Assembly: GCA_016929335.1 (NCBI GenBank)
Contig: JAFGIY010000123.1
Location: 1 to 32,335, forward strand
Reading direction: 5' to 3'
Origin: Acidobacteriota bacterium
GTDB taxonomy: Bacteria; Acidobacteriota; UBA6911
DNA: 32,335 nt
The translations under genes were made by a program, and so were the position numbers. Numbering within the stretch: the first letter of the stretch is position 1; each line of letters starts with the position of its first letter. Below are positions 7,550 to 14,843 of this stretch, in pieces. The notes under the pieces were generated by a model. It did not search any database and was not told the DNA's origin. It saw nothing but the letters and a program-made list of their open reading frames with translations.

Positions 7550-9109
7550 ATGATCCGGGATAAAGAACAGGTTACACGACGAAAATTTCTGAAGGGAGCG
7601 GCAGTTGCAGCGCCCGGTATCGCGGCCGCAAATGTTTTGGGCGCGCAAAAAGCATCCGGACAGGCGGTTCATTGGGATAAAGAAACCGACGTGGTTATTG
7701 CAGGAACCGGCTTTGCCGGCCTGTCCGCAGCTATCGCCGCAAAAGACGCAGGAGCAAAAGTCATTATCCTGGAAAAGCTGCCTCAGAAATACGAAGGGGG
7801 CAACAGCAGGGTATCCGGAAATATGTGGTGGACACCAACAAATCTTCCGGAAGCGCTCGATTACATGCAGGCGCTTTGCGCCGGCCTGACAGACAAGGAA
7901 AGCCTTCAAGCCCTTTCTGAAGAGATGATGCAGCTGAACAGCTGGCTGGAAACATTGGGAGTGAAGCCCCGGCCCCTGGGGATGTTTCAGCCGGAGCACC
8001 CGGAACTTCCCGGTTCGAAGTGTGTGCGCACCTGGAGCAATGGAGGGGCGGGTGAAGGCAGGCTCTGGATCCCAATGCGCGAACAGGTTGAAAAGAGAGG
8101 TATTGAAATACTGTACGAAACGCCGGCTAAAGAACTGGTCTTATCGGCGACGCGCGAAGTCCTCGGAGTCAAAGCCACCGGTGGAGGAAAGCAGATTTCA
8201 ATCAAAGCCAAAAAGGGAGTCGTTCTTGCCTGCGGCGGTTTTGAATTTAATTTCGAAATGCAAAAGCAGTTCCTTCCGGGTTGGCCGACCTATGGTCGTG
8301 GAACTCCGGGCAATACCGGGGACGGGATAGCGATGGCTCAAAAAGCGGGCGCCGCGCTATGGCATATGAATAACTCGCTGGCCGGGGTAGGATGTTTGAT
8401 TGTTCCGGAATTCGATCCCGTGATGATACCGGTCAGTTTCCCGGGAAACGCGTACATCCTGGTTGATAAAACCGGCAAACGCTTTATGAATGAAATGCGG
8501 GAGAACCGTCACGGATTCGGTCATAAAGAAAACCTTCTCTACTTCGACGGTGTGCTCGGTGCGTTCACGCGCATTCCGTGCTTCGGGATTTTCGACGAGA
8601 GCGCTCGAATCAGGGGTAACATTGCGGGCGGTATGTCCTTTAAATTCGGCTGGTTCGGATGGTTCGGCGAATATCAGGGGAGCCGCGATAACAGCAAGGA
8701 AATCGAGAAGGGCTGGATTATCAAAGGCGAGACTTTGGCCGATCTGGCAAATAAGCTTGAAATGAAATCCGCCGATCTGGAAGCGTCTGTAGCAAGATGG
8801 AATGAGCAGTGCAAAAACAAGAACGATCAGGATTTTGGAAGGCCAGGCCGAAGCCTGATTGCGATCGAGAAACCTCCCTTTTATAGCGTTAAAGTCTATC
8901 CGGCCACATTCAACACACAGGGGGGGCCAAGACGAAATGCCAAGTGCCAGGTAGTGGACCCGGATAACCGGCCGATACCGGGGCTTTACAGCGCGGGAGA
9001 ACTGGGCTCTTTCTGGGGATGGATGTACAACGGCGGTGGAAACAATGCGGAAGCTCTATGCACCGGCCGAATGGCCGTAAGAAATATTCTGGCTGATAAA
9101 TCAGGCTAG
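7550..9109 (+). CDS. Tat-exported FAD-dependent oxidoreductase (FAD_binding_2, fumarate reductase/ketosteroid dehydrogenase-like)
   Basis: A 519-residue flavoprotein. ATG 7550 is preferred over 7538 because GGAGG at 7540-7544 is correctly spaced for it. The N-terminus is a Tat signal (R-R-K-F-L-K-G at 10-16, then an Ala/Gly-rich hydrophobic stretch to about residue 38). The FAD dinucleotide fold follows, with V-V-I-A-G-T-G-F-A-G-L-S-A-A at 48-61 and E at the end of beta 2 (I-I-L-E-K). The C-terminus has the family signature G-L-Y-S-A-G-E-L-G followed by N-G-G-G-N-N. It should act in the periplasm, as soluble fumarate/urocanate reductases or ketosteroid-type dehydrogenases do, with electrons from a quinol or cytochrome partner not visible here. 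The substrate is unknown; position suggests it belongs to the catabolic cluster. Confidence 0.82.
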   Translation: MIRDKEQVTRRKFLKGAAVAAPGIAAANVLGAQKASGQAVHWDKETDVVIAGTGFAGLSAAIAAKDAGAKVIILEKLPQKYEGGNSRVSGNMWWTPTNLPEALDYMQALCAGLTDKESLQALSEEMMQLNSWLETLGVKPRPLGMFQPEHPELPGSKCVRTWSNGGAGEGRLWIPMREQVEKRGIEILYETPAKELVLSATREVLGVKATGGGKQISIKAKKGVVLACGGFEFNFEMQKQFLPGWPTYGRGTPGNTGDGIAMAQKAGAALWHMNNSLAGVGCLIVPEFDPVMIPVSFPGNAYILVDKTGKRFMNEMRENRHGFGHKENLLYFDGVLGAFTRIPCFGIFDESARIRGNIAGGMSFKFGWFGWFGEYQGSRDNSKEIEKGWIIKGETLADLANKLEMKSADLEASVARWNEQCKNKNDQDFGRPGRSLIAIEKPPFYSVKVYPATFNTQGGPRRNAKCQVVDPDNRPIPGLYSAGELGSFWGWMYNGGGNNAEALCTGRMAVRNILADKSG

Positions 9110-9218
9110 CCCGAAAAACAGCTTATCTGCAAACGCCGTATTCTCTGACGGCCGCCATCATGGCTCGCAGGTTTTACAATTTGGGATTTCCCTCTATGCA
9201 GCCGGTACGCAATGAACA

Positions 9219-10304
9219 ATGGACGAGCTGCACCACGATCTGTTATTTAGTATATTGATAGATTCCATGCCAGGTTCTGCCGAAAGGATCAGCGAAGTTG
9301 CTCCGGGGATTTTCAGGATTGTCGTCCAGTTGCCAATCCCTGAGGTCGGATCCGTAAACTCCTATGTAATTGTCGACGGCGACCGGAATCTCATTATCGA
9401 TCCGGGGATGGCCCATCCTGACTGCTACGAAATCATGGAAAAGGCGGTCGTAGACCTTGGCCTGGACCTGGAGCGTACCGATTTTTTCATCACACATCAT
9501 CATCTCGATCACTTCAGCGCTGTTTCCAGGTTCCTCCGCGAGGCATCTCATATATACATAAGCAGGCCTGAAGCCGAATTCATTGAGCGGATCGCGGCGG
9601 AAGAAGTGGAAGGAGAGATGAGAATCTTCCTTGAGATGCTGGGTTTCCCGGATAGGAACCCGGGGAATCTGGTTTCCCAGTTCTACAGCAACGCATACAG
9701 GCAACGACACTCCTGGCCCTTCCTCTACGTTGATGATGGTGACGCCATTGTGCGGGGCAATTACCATTTCACCTGTCTGATAACCCCCGGCCATACCATC
9801 GGGCACAGCTGTCTCTATGAACCGGCTCGAAGTGTCCTGATTTCAGGGGACCAGATCACCGCGGGCATACAGTTTCTGCTGGACCGGACCAACGCCTTAG
9901 CCGACCATTTACAGAGCCTTGCCCGACTCAGAGAGATGGATGTGAAGCTTGCGCTCCCCGGCCACGGTTCCCCGTTCAGAAATCACAGGAAAAGAATCGA
10001 TCAACTGCTGGCCCATCATCAGGGGAGGTCGGAAGCCGCCTGCGGTGCTCTGGGAAAAAGTGGAAAAGACGCTTATGAGGTGACGCTTGCACTGGATGGG
10101 CTGCTCCCCGATCGCGATGCGCTCGATACGCTGCCACTCATCAGGAAGTTCATCCACACCAGGCATTCTTTTGCCTATCTTCAGCACCTCGCGGCCGAGG
10201 GAAAGGTTAGAAAAGAGCATCGCCACGGAAGGATCCTCTTTTTCCCATGCCAACCCACTGAGACATGCCCGGATCCGCCGCAGCAGCAGAAGCTTCATGA
10301 ATAG
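9219..10304 (+). CDS. MBL-fold metallo-hydrolase with C-terminal winged-helix-like region
   Basis: A 361-residue metallo-beta-lactamase-fold protein. The metal motif T-H-H-H-L-D-H is at 92-98, followed by P-G-H-T-I-G-H-S (190-197), S-G-D-Q-I (209-213) and P-G-H-G (247-250). This is the order seen in glyoxalase II/LACTB2-like hydrolases, and the roughly 100-residue C-terminal helical part is where LACTB2-like members carry a winged helix. No signal peptide is seen. The start is uncertain: neither ATG 9219 nor ATG 9267 has a clear Shine-Dalgarno site, and the conserved region begins soon after 9267. It lies 109 bases after the flavoprotein gene on the same strand and may act as a thioesterase-like step in that pathway (inference). 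Confidence 0.75.
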   Translation: MDELHHDLLFSILIDSMPGSAERISEVAPGIFRIVVQLPIPEVGSVNSYVIVDGDRNLIIDPGMAHPDCYEIMEKAVVDLGLDLERTDFFITHHHLDHFSAVSRFLREASHIYISRPEAEFIERIAAEEVEGEMRIFLEMLGFPDRNPGNLVSQFYSNAYRQRHSWPFLYVDDGDAIVRGNYHFTCLITPGHTIGHSCLYEPARSVLISGDQITAGIQFLLDRTNALADHLQSLARLREMDVKLALPGHGSPFRNHRKRIDQLLAHHQGRSEAACGALGKSGKDAYEVTLALDGLLPDRDALDTLPLIRKFIHTRHSFAYLQHLAAEGKVRKEHRHGRILFFPCQPTETCPDPPQQQKLHE

Positions 10305-10535
10305 AACCTTGCATAGGATCTGGGAGAAACAAAAGATCGTGATAATTGGAGCAACCGCCGGATTGATTATAAAAGGCGAGGCATGCGCGAGTACCGGCCT
10401 CCGCGAGACCATTTCAAAACTAACCTGGCGGAATCCATTTCGTCTTAGATATGGCGCAGGGGCAAAGGATTCGGTTCCTATAAATGCTTGCCCCGGACTC
10501 AGAAGGGAATTCAGGGAAGATACGATTTCGGGAAC
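10305..10535. other. Convergent intergenic gap, nothing recognised
   Basis: These 231 bases separate two convergent MBL-fold genes. I see no RNA gene, no good terminator hairpin and no plausible small gene; open frames here are extensions or shadows of the flanking genes. Confidence 0.5.
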
Positions 10536-11453
10536 CTATTTATCGACGGTGCCGGCAGTATCGACGCGCATCAGGTCGCGGCCTACAATAACCTTGCCGC
10601 TGAATGCCTTTTTTGCCTCATCCAGAAAATATTTTTCTGGCGCATTCGCGGGCATCAGGTGCGTTAGAACCAGGGTTTTCACCTTGGCCTTCTCCGCCAC
10701 CTCACCGGCTTCCTTCGCACTCGTGTGATAATCGCGAACCGACCATGGCCTTGTTCCCGGCGCTCCTGAGGGATCGTTCGAGCCCGCGTAAGCTTCGTGC
10801 ACGAGGACGTCCGCGCCGGCCGCATGGCGGATCAGGTTGGGATCCGGACGGCAATCGCCCGAGACAACTATGCTGTGCGATCCGGAATCAAAGCGGAATC
10901 CGAAAGCGGGCTTAACCGGGAAATGGTCTACGTCAAAAGCCGTGATCCGCATGCCATCTTTGTCGTATACAACGCCTTCCTTCACTTCGCGAGCATTGAT
11001 CCGGCCGCCTTGGGCGGAAAGATTCTCAGTCAGATCCCGGCGGATATGGATGTCGGCTTCATAAAATTGGAGGATCGCCTCCGATACTCTCTGAATCCCG
11101 GCCGGGCCGTAGAGCTCGAACGGAGCTCCTTTGCCGAACTGCCATGTGTTGTGGAAAAGATCGGGCAATCCGTCGATGTGGTCGGAGTGCAGATGAGTTA
11201 TGAAAACTCCTTCTATGCTTTGCCAGGGATTTCCGAATGCGGCAAGGCGCATGCCGACCCCGCGCCCCGCATCTACAATAAACAGCTTTTTCCCGGCAAT
11301 AATCGCGCAGGATGGGCCGGCGCGCTCAGCGCTCGGATAGGGATAGCCTGTTCCCAGCAGAATCACCTGCATGTCGGAAGGCTGCGCCTCCAGGGCGGAA
11401 ATGGGAAGTGCCAGCAAAAAGAAGCCCGCAGCCAGAAATCTGAATAGATGCAT
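10536..11453 (-). CDS. Secreted MBL-fold hydrolase (RNase Z/arylsulfatase AtsA-like)
   Basis: A 305-residue protein with a Sec signal peptide (hydrophobic core F-L-A-A-G-F-F-L-L-A-L, likely cleavage near A-L-E-A-Q, about residue 23). The start ATG has GGAGAG a few bases upstream. The mature part begins with V-I-L-L-G-T-G-Y-P-Y-P, then P-S-C-A-I-I-A and D-A-G-R-G, and carries T-H-L-H-S-D-H-I-D-G at 86-95, with later V-S-G-D, H-E-A-Y and T-H-L-M motifs. This arrangement is that of the RNase Z/AtsA branch of the MBL fold. The exported location argues against tRNA processing and for an ester or sulfate-ester hydrolase, but the substrate is not shown. It points toward the other MBL gene, so the two are not co-transcribed. 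Confidence 0.8.
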   Translation of the reverse strand: MHLFRFLAAGFFLLALPISALEAQPSDMQVILLGTGYPYPSAERAGPSCAIIAGKKLFIVDAGRGVGMRLAAFGNPWQSIEGVFITHLHSDHIDGLPDLFHNTWQFGKGAPFELYGPAGIQRVSEAILQFYEADIHIRRDLTENLSAQGGRINAREVKEGVVYDKDGMRITAFDVDHFPVKPAFGFRFDSGSHSIVVSGDCRPDPNLIRHAAGADVLVHEAYAGSNDPSGAPGTRPWSVRDYHTSAKEAGEVAEKAKVKTLVLTHLMPANAPEKYFLDEAKKAFSGKVIVGRDLMRVDTAGTVDK

Positions 11454-11884
11454 CTCATCTCTCCAATCCGCTCAAAATTACAATCGCACAGTAAAAGATA
11501 AGCATAATCGGGCAGATAGGGCCAGAGATCATTTGGCATCTGCAATTGGAGAGTGTGACCCTGACCTCATCCGCACCGCAGGACAGACTTTTAATATCTC
11601 GCGGCCTCGGTATCCCGCCGTTAGGAATGTCCCCTATGCTTCCATGAGAATATTTGCCTTTAGATCCCGACCCCGAGAGAAGCCTTTCCATTCGGTGCAG
11701 ATCCTGCTTGAGCAGCACCGCACGGAGTTTCCAGAGAGGAGGCACAAATGAAGCAAATGCATTCGACCCTGGCGGCAAAACGGACAGACATCAAGGGATG
11801 TTCCGGTCAAAGCCTGGCAGCGGATTTCCCGGCCGGACACATCAAAGGACTTACAAGGCAGACGCGGTGTCTGCCTTGGATATA
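11454..11884. other. Intergenic region of 431 bases with one hairpin and a possible tiny ORF
   Basis: This gap lies between the GntR gene end and the secreted MBL gene start, both on the - strand, and should hold the MBL promoter; I could not pick a convincing one. It contains a 10-bp perfect hairpin at 11854-11878 and a + strand 46-codon frame at 11748-11888 preceded by a strong AGGAGG. I see no tRNA or riboswitch. Confidence 0.5.
11854..11878 (-). terminator. Perfect 10-bp hairpin just after the GntR gene
   Basis: CAAGGCAGAC pairs perfectly with GTCTGCCTTG across a five-base loop. It begins 6 bases beyond the stop of the - strand GntR gene. The sequence after the stem on that strand (GTAAGTCCTTT) is only weakly T-rich, so it could be a terminator or an RNA-stabilising 3' hairpin. 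Confidence 0.5.
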
Positions 11885-12835
11885 TTAAATGATAACGCCG
11901 GCACGAATTCTGGCGGTTTCCAGTGACGCCGGATTCAGCTGCGTATTGACCTGCAGGACGCGAGGATCGTTGCGGAATTCGAGAGGCACCTCGCTTCTCG
12001 CCGCGGGCCCTACATAGTAATAATCATATTCCGACTTGTTCAATAATTCCCTGACATGCGACATGTTGCGGACCGGGGAGGAGGTAATCCTGATACCGCG
12101 AGGTTCCATTAATCTTTTCACACCGGCCAGGATGAACTGGACTCGATGGGCGGGCTGGGGCATATAAAGAACCAATACCGACGAGTTCGGCTTGATTTTT
12201 TCGACTGCCAGGATAGCCGGCTGCACACTATTCAATTCAATGGGGATGGCATCGGACTTATTTCTGGAAAGCATCGCCCGGACGCTATCGCACATCAAGT
12301 GGTTCGCCAGGATCTTCACCCGACCGGGACGTTTGGCGATAGCCGCCTTCAGACCCTGCAGCGTCACACCCAACACAGGCACATGCCATAATTGCGAAAT
12401 TTCATCTGCCGTATGTGTTGCATATTCTTCATGGGTGTCCACATATATTATGAAAGGGGTATTGCGCTCATTTTCCTGGGCGTACCGGCTCAGATACCTG
12501 GCAAAAGCCGTCGGCGATAAACCCATCACGCGGACTTTCGAAATGATACTCTTGCTTAACTTGCGGCAGTTCTCATCAACAGCCCGCGGTGAATCGGTCG
12601 CCGTGGCAACAACAGTGCCTTTGCCGCGAGTCAGCACAAGCAATCCTGACTGCCTCAGAGCCAGATAAGCTTTGTGTATCTGGCTGCGGTTGATGCCCGT
12701 CTGCTTCTCGATATCACGAATCGAAGGCAAAGTGTCGCCATCCCGGAATACACCCATCATCACAGCAAGCTTAATCTGCTCCTGGATCTGATTGGCGACC
12801 GGAGTAGAACTGTTTTTATCAATGTAGAATTCCAT
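11885..12835 (-). CDS. GntR-family transcriptional regulator with large effector-binding domain
   Basis: A 316-residue DNA-binding protein. Residues 1-77 are a GntR winged helix: P-V-A-N-Q-I-Q-E-Q-I-K (helix 1), L-P-S-I-R-D-I-E-K-Q-T-G-I-N-R-S (helix-turn-helix) and G-L-L-V-L-T-R-G-K-G-T (wing). The C-terminal 200 or more residues are not FCD or UTRA by eye; alternating hydrophobic strands with I-I-Y-V-D, V-L-V-L-Y and Y-Y-Y-V-G-P-A resemble a periplasmic-binding-protein-like sensor fold. GAGGAG lies about 10 bases before the ATG. It is the last gene of the long - strand run, 51 bases after the USP-like gene, so it may regulate that run. The effector is unknown. Confidence 0.8.
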   Translation of the reverse strand: MEFYIDKNSSTPVANQIQEQIKLAVMMGVFRDGDTLPSIRDIEKQTGINRSQIHKAYLALRQSGLLVLTRGKGTVVATATDSPRAVDENCRKLSKSIISKVRVMGLSPTAFARYLSRYAQENERNTPFIIYVDTHEEYATHTADEISQLWHVPVLGVTLQGLKAAIAKRPGRVKILANHLMCDSVRAMLSRNKSDAIPIELNSVQPAILAVEKIKPNSSVLVLYMPQPAHRVQFILAGVKRLMEPRGIRITSSPVRNMSHVRELLNKSEYDYYYVGPAARSEVPLEFRNDPRVLQVNTQLNPASLETARIRAGVII

Positions 12836-12886
12836 CCGGTTTTGCTCCTCACAAAGGTGTCAGCTTCCGATGATAAAGCCTAAAAG

Positions 12887-13375
12887 TCAACAAAGAATAA
12901 TCCTACCGGAGATTTTCTTCTGCAGATACCCGGGGAGGGTTCGTTCAAATAAGGGAAACAGCTTCTTTTTCTGCCTGGGAAGGAAGATGATGTCATATCC
13001 CTTTTTTGCTTCCGAAAGAGCCGTGGAGAGAATGTCTTCGGATTCTATCGAGTTTACTTCCAGCGGCACTCCCATTTCCCCAGCCAAATCCTCCAAAGCC
13101 AGGATTTCTTCCTTCCCGCGTTTGAGCACCTCCTCCCGGATATAAAGCAGAAACTCCCTCTTGAACGGACGAGTAGCTACAAGATCATGGCGTCCATAGT
13201 GGTATAAATTCGAGCCGAGAATTTGCGTTACATGCAACCGCTTGGAGACCGATTGCGCGTAGCTGAACGCCTCCCTTATCGCCTTTCCGCAATCCTCGCC
13301 CGTCAGAATTAAAAGCATCGGCCGCTCGGCCGCTGCCATCGCCGTGGCACACATATCTAATAAAGCCCTATCCAT
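12887..13375 (-). CDS. Universal-stress-protein-like (USP) cytosolic protein
   Basis: A 162-residue protein from ATG 13375; a TTG at 13387 would add four residues. It has a Rossmann-like alternation beginning L-L-I-L-T-G-E-D-C, a helix A-I-R-E-A-F-S-Y-A-Q, H-V-T-Q-I-L, and a late Y-D-I-I-F-L-P strand. The G-x2-G-x9-G-S/T ATP signature of ATP-binding USPs is absent; a Lys-rich stretch (R-Q-K-K-K) takes its place, so nucleotide binding is doubtful. Its start lies inside the end of the 55-residue membrane protein gene (19-base overlap), which suggests translational coupling. A USP-like protein next to a permease often serves as a cytosolic partner of the transporter; that is inference here. Confidence 0.6.
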   Translation of the reverse strand: MDRALLDMCATAMAAAERPMLLILTGEDCGKAIREAFSYAQSVSKRLHVTQILGSNLYHYGRHDLVATRPFKREFLLYIREEVLKRGKEEILALEDLAGEMGVPLEVNSIESEDILSTALSEAKKGYDIIFLPRQKKKLFPLFERTLPGYLQKKISGRIILC

Positions 13376-13524
13376 TGAAGTAACCAAATGAACAGAACAG
13401 CGCCTACGCCCAGCACGATAGCTATGTATTCATCCAGCCTGTGGCGCACGGATTTCTTCATCGCTTCGGCCGCGACTTTTTTGAGGTCTTCTTCAAGAGC
13501 CTTCTGCTTGTCCAACTCCTCCAT
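13357..13524 (-). CDS. Small single-span membrane protein, 55 residues
   Basis: A complete small gene: ATG 13524 with AAAGGA about 8 bases upstream, stop at 13357. Residues 1-32 are charged and helical (M-E-E-L-D-K-Q-K-A-L-E-E-D start, K-K-S-V-R-H-R), followed by one membrane segment at about 33-52 (I-A-I-V-L-G-V-G-A-V-L-F-I-W-L-L). The likely topology is N-terminus inside with a cytosolic helix. It lies between the YeiH-type permease (79 bases upstream) and the USP-like gene, which it overlaps by 19 bases. I do not recognise a family. It is probably an accessory subunit or membrane anchor for the neighbours. Confidence 0.65.
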   Translation of the reverse strand: MEELDKQKALEEDLKKVAAEAMKKSVRHRLDEYIAIVLGVGAVLFIWLLQWIGLY

Positions 13525-13603
13525 AATCCAATCCTTTCCATTCGCAGTTTTGTCCGCAGCGGCTGCTCACAAGCGGATGAATAAATCTCGAATTTCGAAT
13601 TTG

Positions 13604-14746
13604 TTATTCAACGAACACTCCCGCTTTTGCCAGGATAAAAATCAGAATGACGCAGACACCTACTCTCAGAATGCCCGCGCCATAGCCTATCAAAATACCG
13701 CTGGGGCCGGCCTTCTTCATATCCGCCAGCTTGGTCTGCAAACCCAGACCGACAAAACACAAAGTAAAAAACCAGTTCATCACATTTCCCATGGCTTCAC
13801 TCGCCGGCTGCGGCCATAGGTGGAGGCAGTTGCCGATCCATACGACCATGAATCCAAGTATGAAAATAGGAAACTTGTCTTTGACAACCTGCCATATTTT
13901 AATTTTTGTCGATCGCAATTCATCGGTAAGAGTCATGAAATAAACGAAGAGAACTCCGAGAGGAATCAGAACCACCCGCCCGATGTTTGCAAATCCCGCA
14001 ACCTTCCCTGCCTCAAAACTGAAGTTGAATCCCGTAGCAATCACCTGATTGGAATTGGGAACGCCGGCCGCTGCCAGAAGGCCAAAAGCGTTATTCGTAA
14101 GTCCCAGGAGGTACCCGAAGAAGGGAAGCCCGAAAAGGCAGAAGAATCCGAAAGTGACCGAAACAGCAATCGCATAAGCCACCTCTTCGCTCTTGGCCCG
14201 AACCATCGGGGCGATCGCCACGCACGCGGATACGCCGCACATCGAAAAGGCGGCTGATAACAGCGCAGTCAGCGAAGTCCCCAGTTTAAAGAGGCGCCCG
14301 AAGAACGTAAATAAAAGCGCGCCTCCAAATACCATGATCACCATGAGAATGATGCTGACCGGCCCGAGTTTCACCAGATCCCGCAACATGTATTGGGATC
14401 CCAGCATGATAATGCCCACATTCATGAAGACTCCCGAGTAGCTCAAGCCTGCTTCCCAGCTTCGCGGGACTCCGAATACATTCCGGATCAGAATGCCGGC
14501 AACCAGCCCGATCACAACATAATTAAAATGAAGAAGATCGATGAAGAGGCCTTTGGTATAGATCGGCGGCAGGACTGCATCCACATATTTCAGCATGGCC
14601 TCCGCAGTATAGGGGAAAGGGATTCCCGGGACGCCGCAGAAGATGGCGATGACGATCATGGCCAGAATCCCGGGCAGGCTCTGGCGGAAAGTAGGCAAAG
14701 CGCTCCACATACTCACCCTTCGTGATATGGCACCTTCATTTCCCAT
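13604..14746 (-). CDS. YeiH/UPF0324-family putative sulfate or anion exporter
   Basis: A 380-residue polytopic membrane protein with about ten hydrophobic segments. ATG 14746 is chosen over TTG 14749 because GGGGAG sits about 6 bases before it. Family features include L-P-G-I-L-A-M near the start, V-V-I-G-L-V-A-G-I-L-I-R-N, the conserved C-G-V-S-A-C-V-A-I-A-P in the middle, A-G-V-P-N-S-N-Q-V-I-A-T-G, and F-V-G-L-G-L-Q-T near the end. UPF0324 (YeiH) proteins are annotated as putative sulfate exporters on limited evidence. Near sulfotransferase-type and molybdopterin genes it may export sulfate or a sulfonate-derived anion (inference). It is followed by the 55-residue membrane protein and USP-like genes. 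Confidence 0.82.
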   Translation of the reverse strand: MGNEGAISRRVSMWSALPTFRQSLPGILAMIVIAIFCGVPGIPFPYTAEAMLKYVDAVLPPIYTKGLFIDLLHFNYVVIGLVAGILIRNVFGVPRSWEAGLSYSGVFMNVGIIMLGSQYMLRDLVKLGPVSIILMVIMVFGGALLFTFFGRLFKLGTSLTALLSAAFSMCGVSACVAIAPMVRAKSEEVAYAIAVSVTFGFFCLFGLPFFGYLLGLTNNAFGLLAAAGVPNSNQVIATGFNFSFEAGKVAGFANIGRVVLIPLGVLFVYFMTLTDELRSTKIKIWQVVKDKFPIFILGFMVVWIGNCLHLWPQPASEAMGNVMNWFFTLCFVGLGLQTKLADMKKAGPSGILIGYGAGILRVGVCVILIFILAKAGVFVE

Positions 14747-14767
14747 CAATTTCTCCCCTAAATGGAC

Positions 14768-14843
14768 GCTTTGAGTCTTCGAGCTTTGGAGTCTTGGAGT
14801 TTAACCAAACCTCTAAGACTCAAGGGCTCGAAGACTCAAAGGC
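14768..14843. repeat. Large imperfect inverted repeat (CTTTGAGTCTTCGAG family)
   Basis: The left arm from about 14768 (GCTTTGAGTCTTCGAG) and the right arm ending at 14843 (CTCGAAGACTCAAAGGC) are near-perfect reverse complements over roughly 35 bases with a few mismatches. The hairpin touches the stop codon of the 946-residue protein gene and ends shortly before the permease ribosome site. The same word family recurs at 18096-18135 and 29083-29162. Confidence 0.75.

Noticed and set aside
10536..11453. tRNA-processing RNase Z
   Set aside because: The signal peptide places it outside the cytosol.
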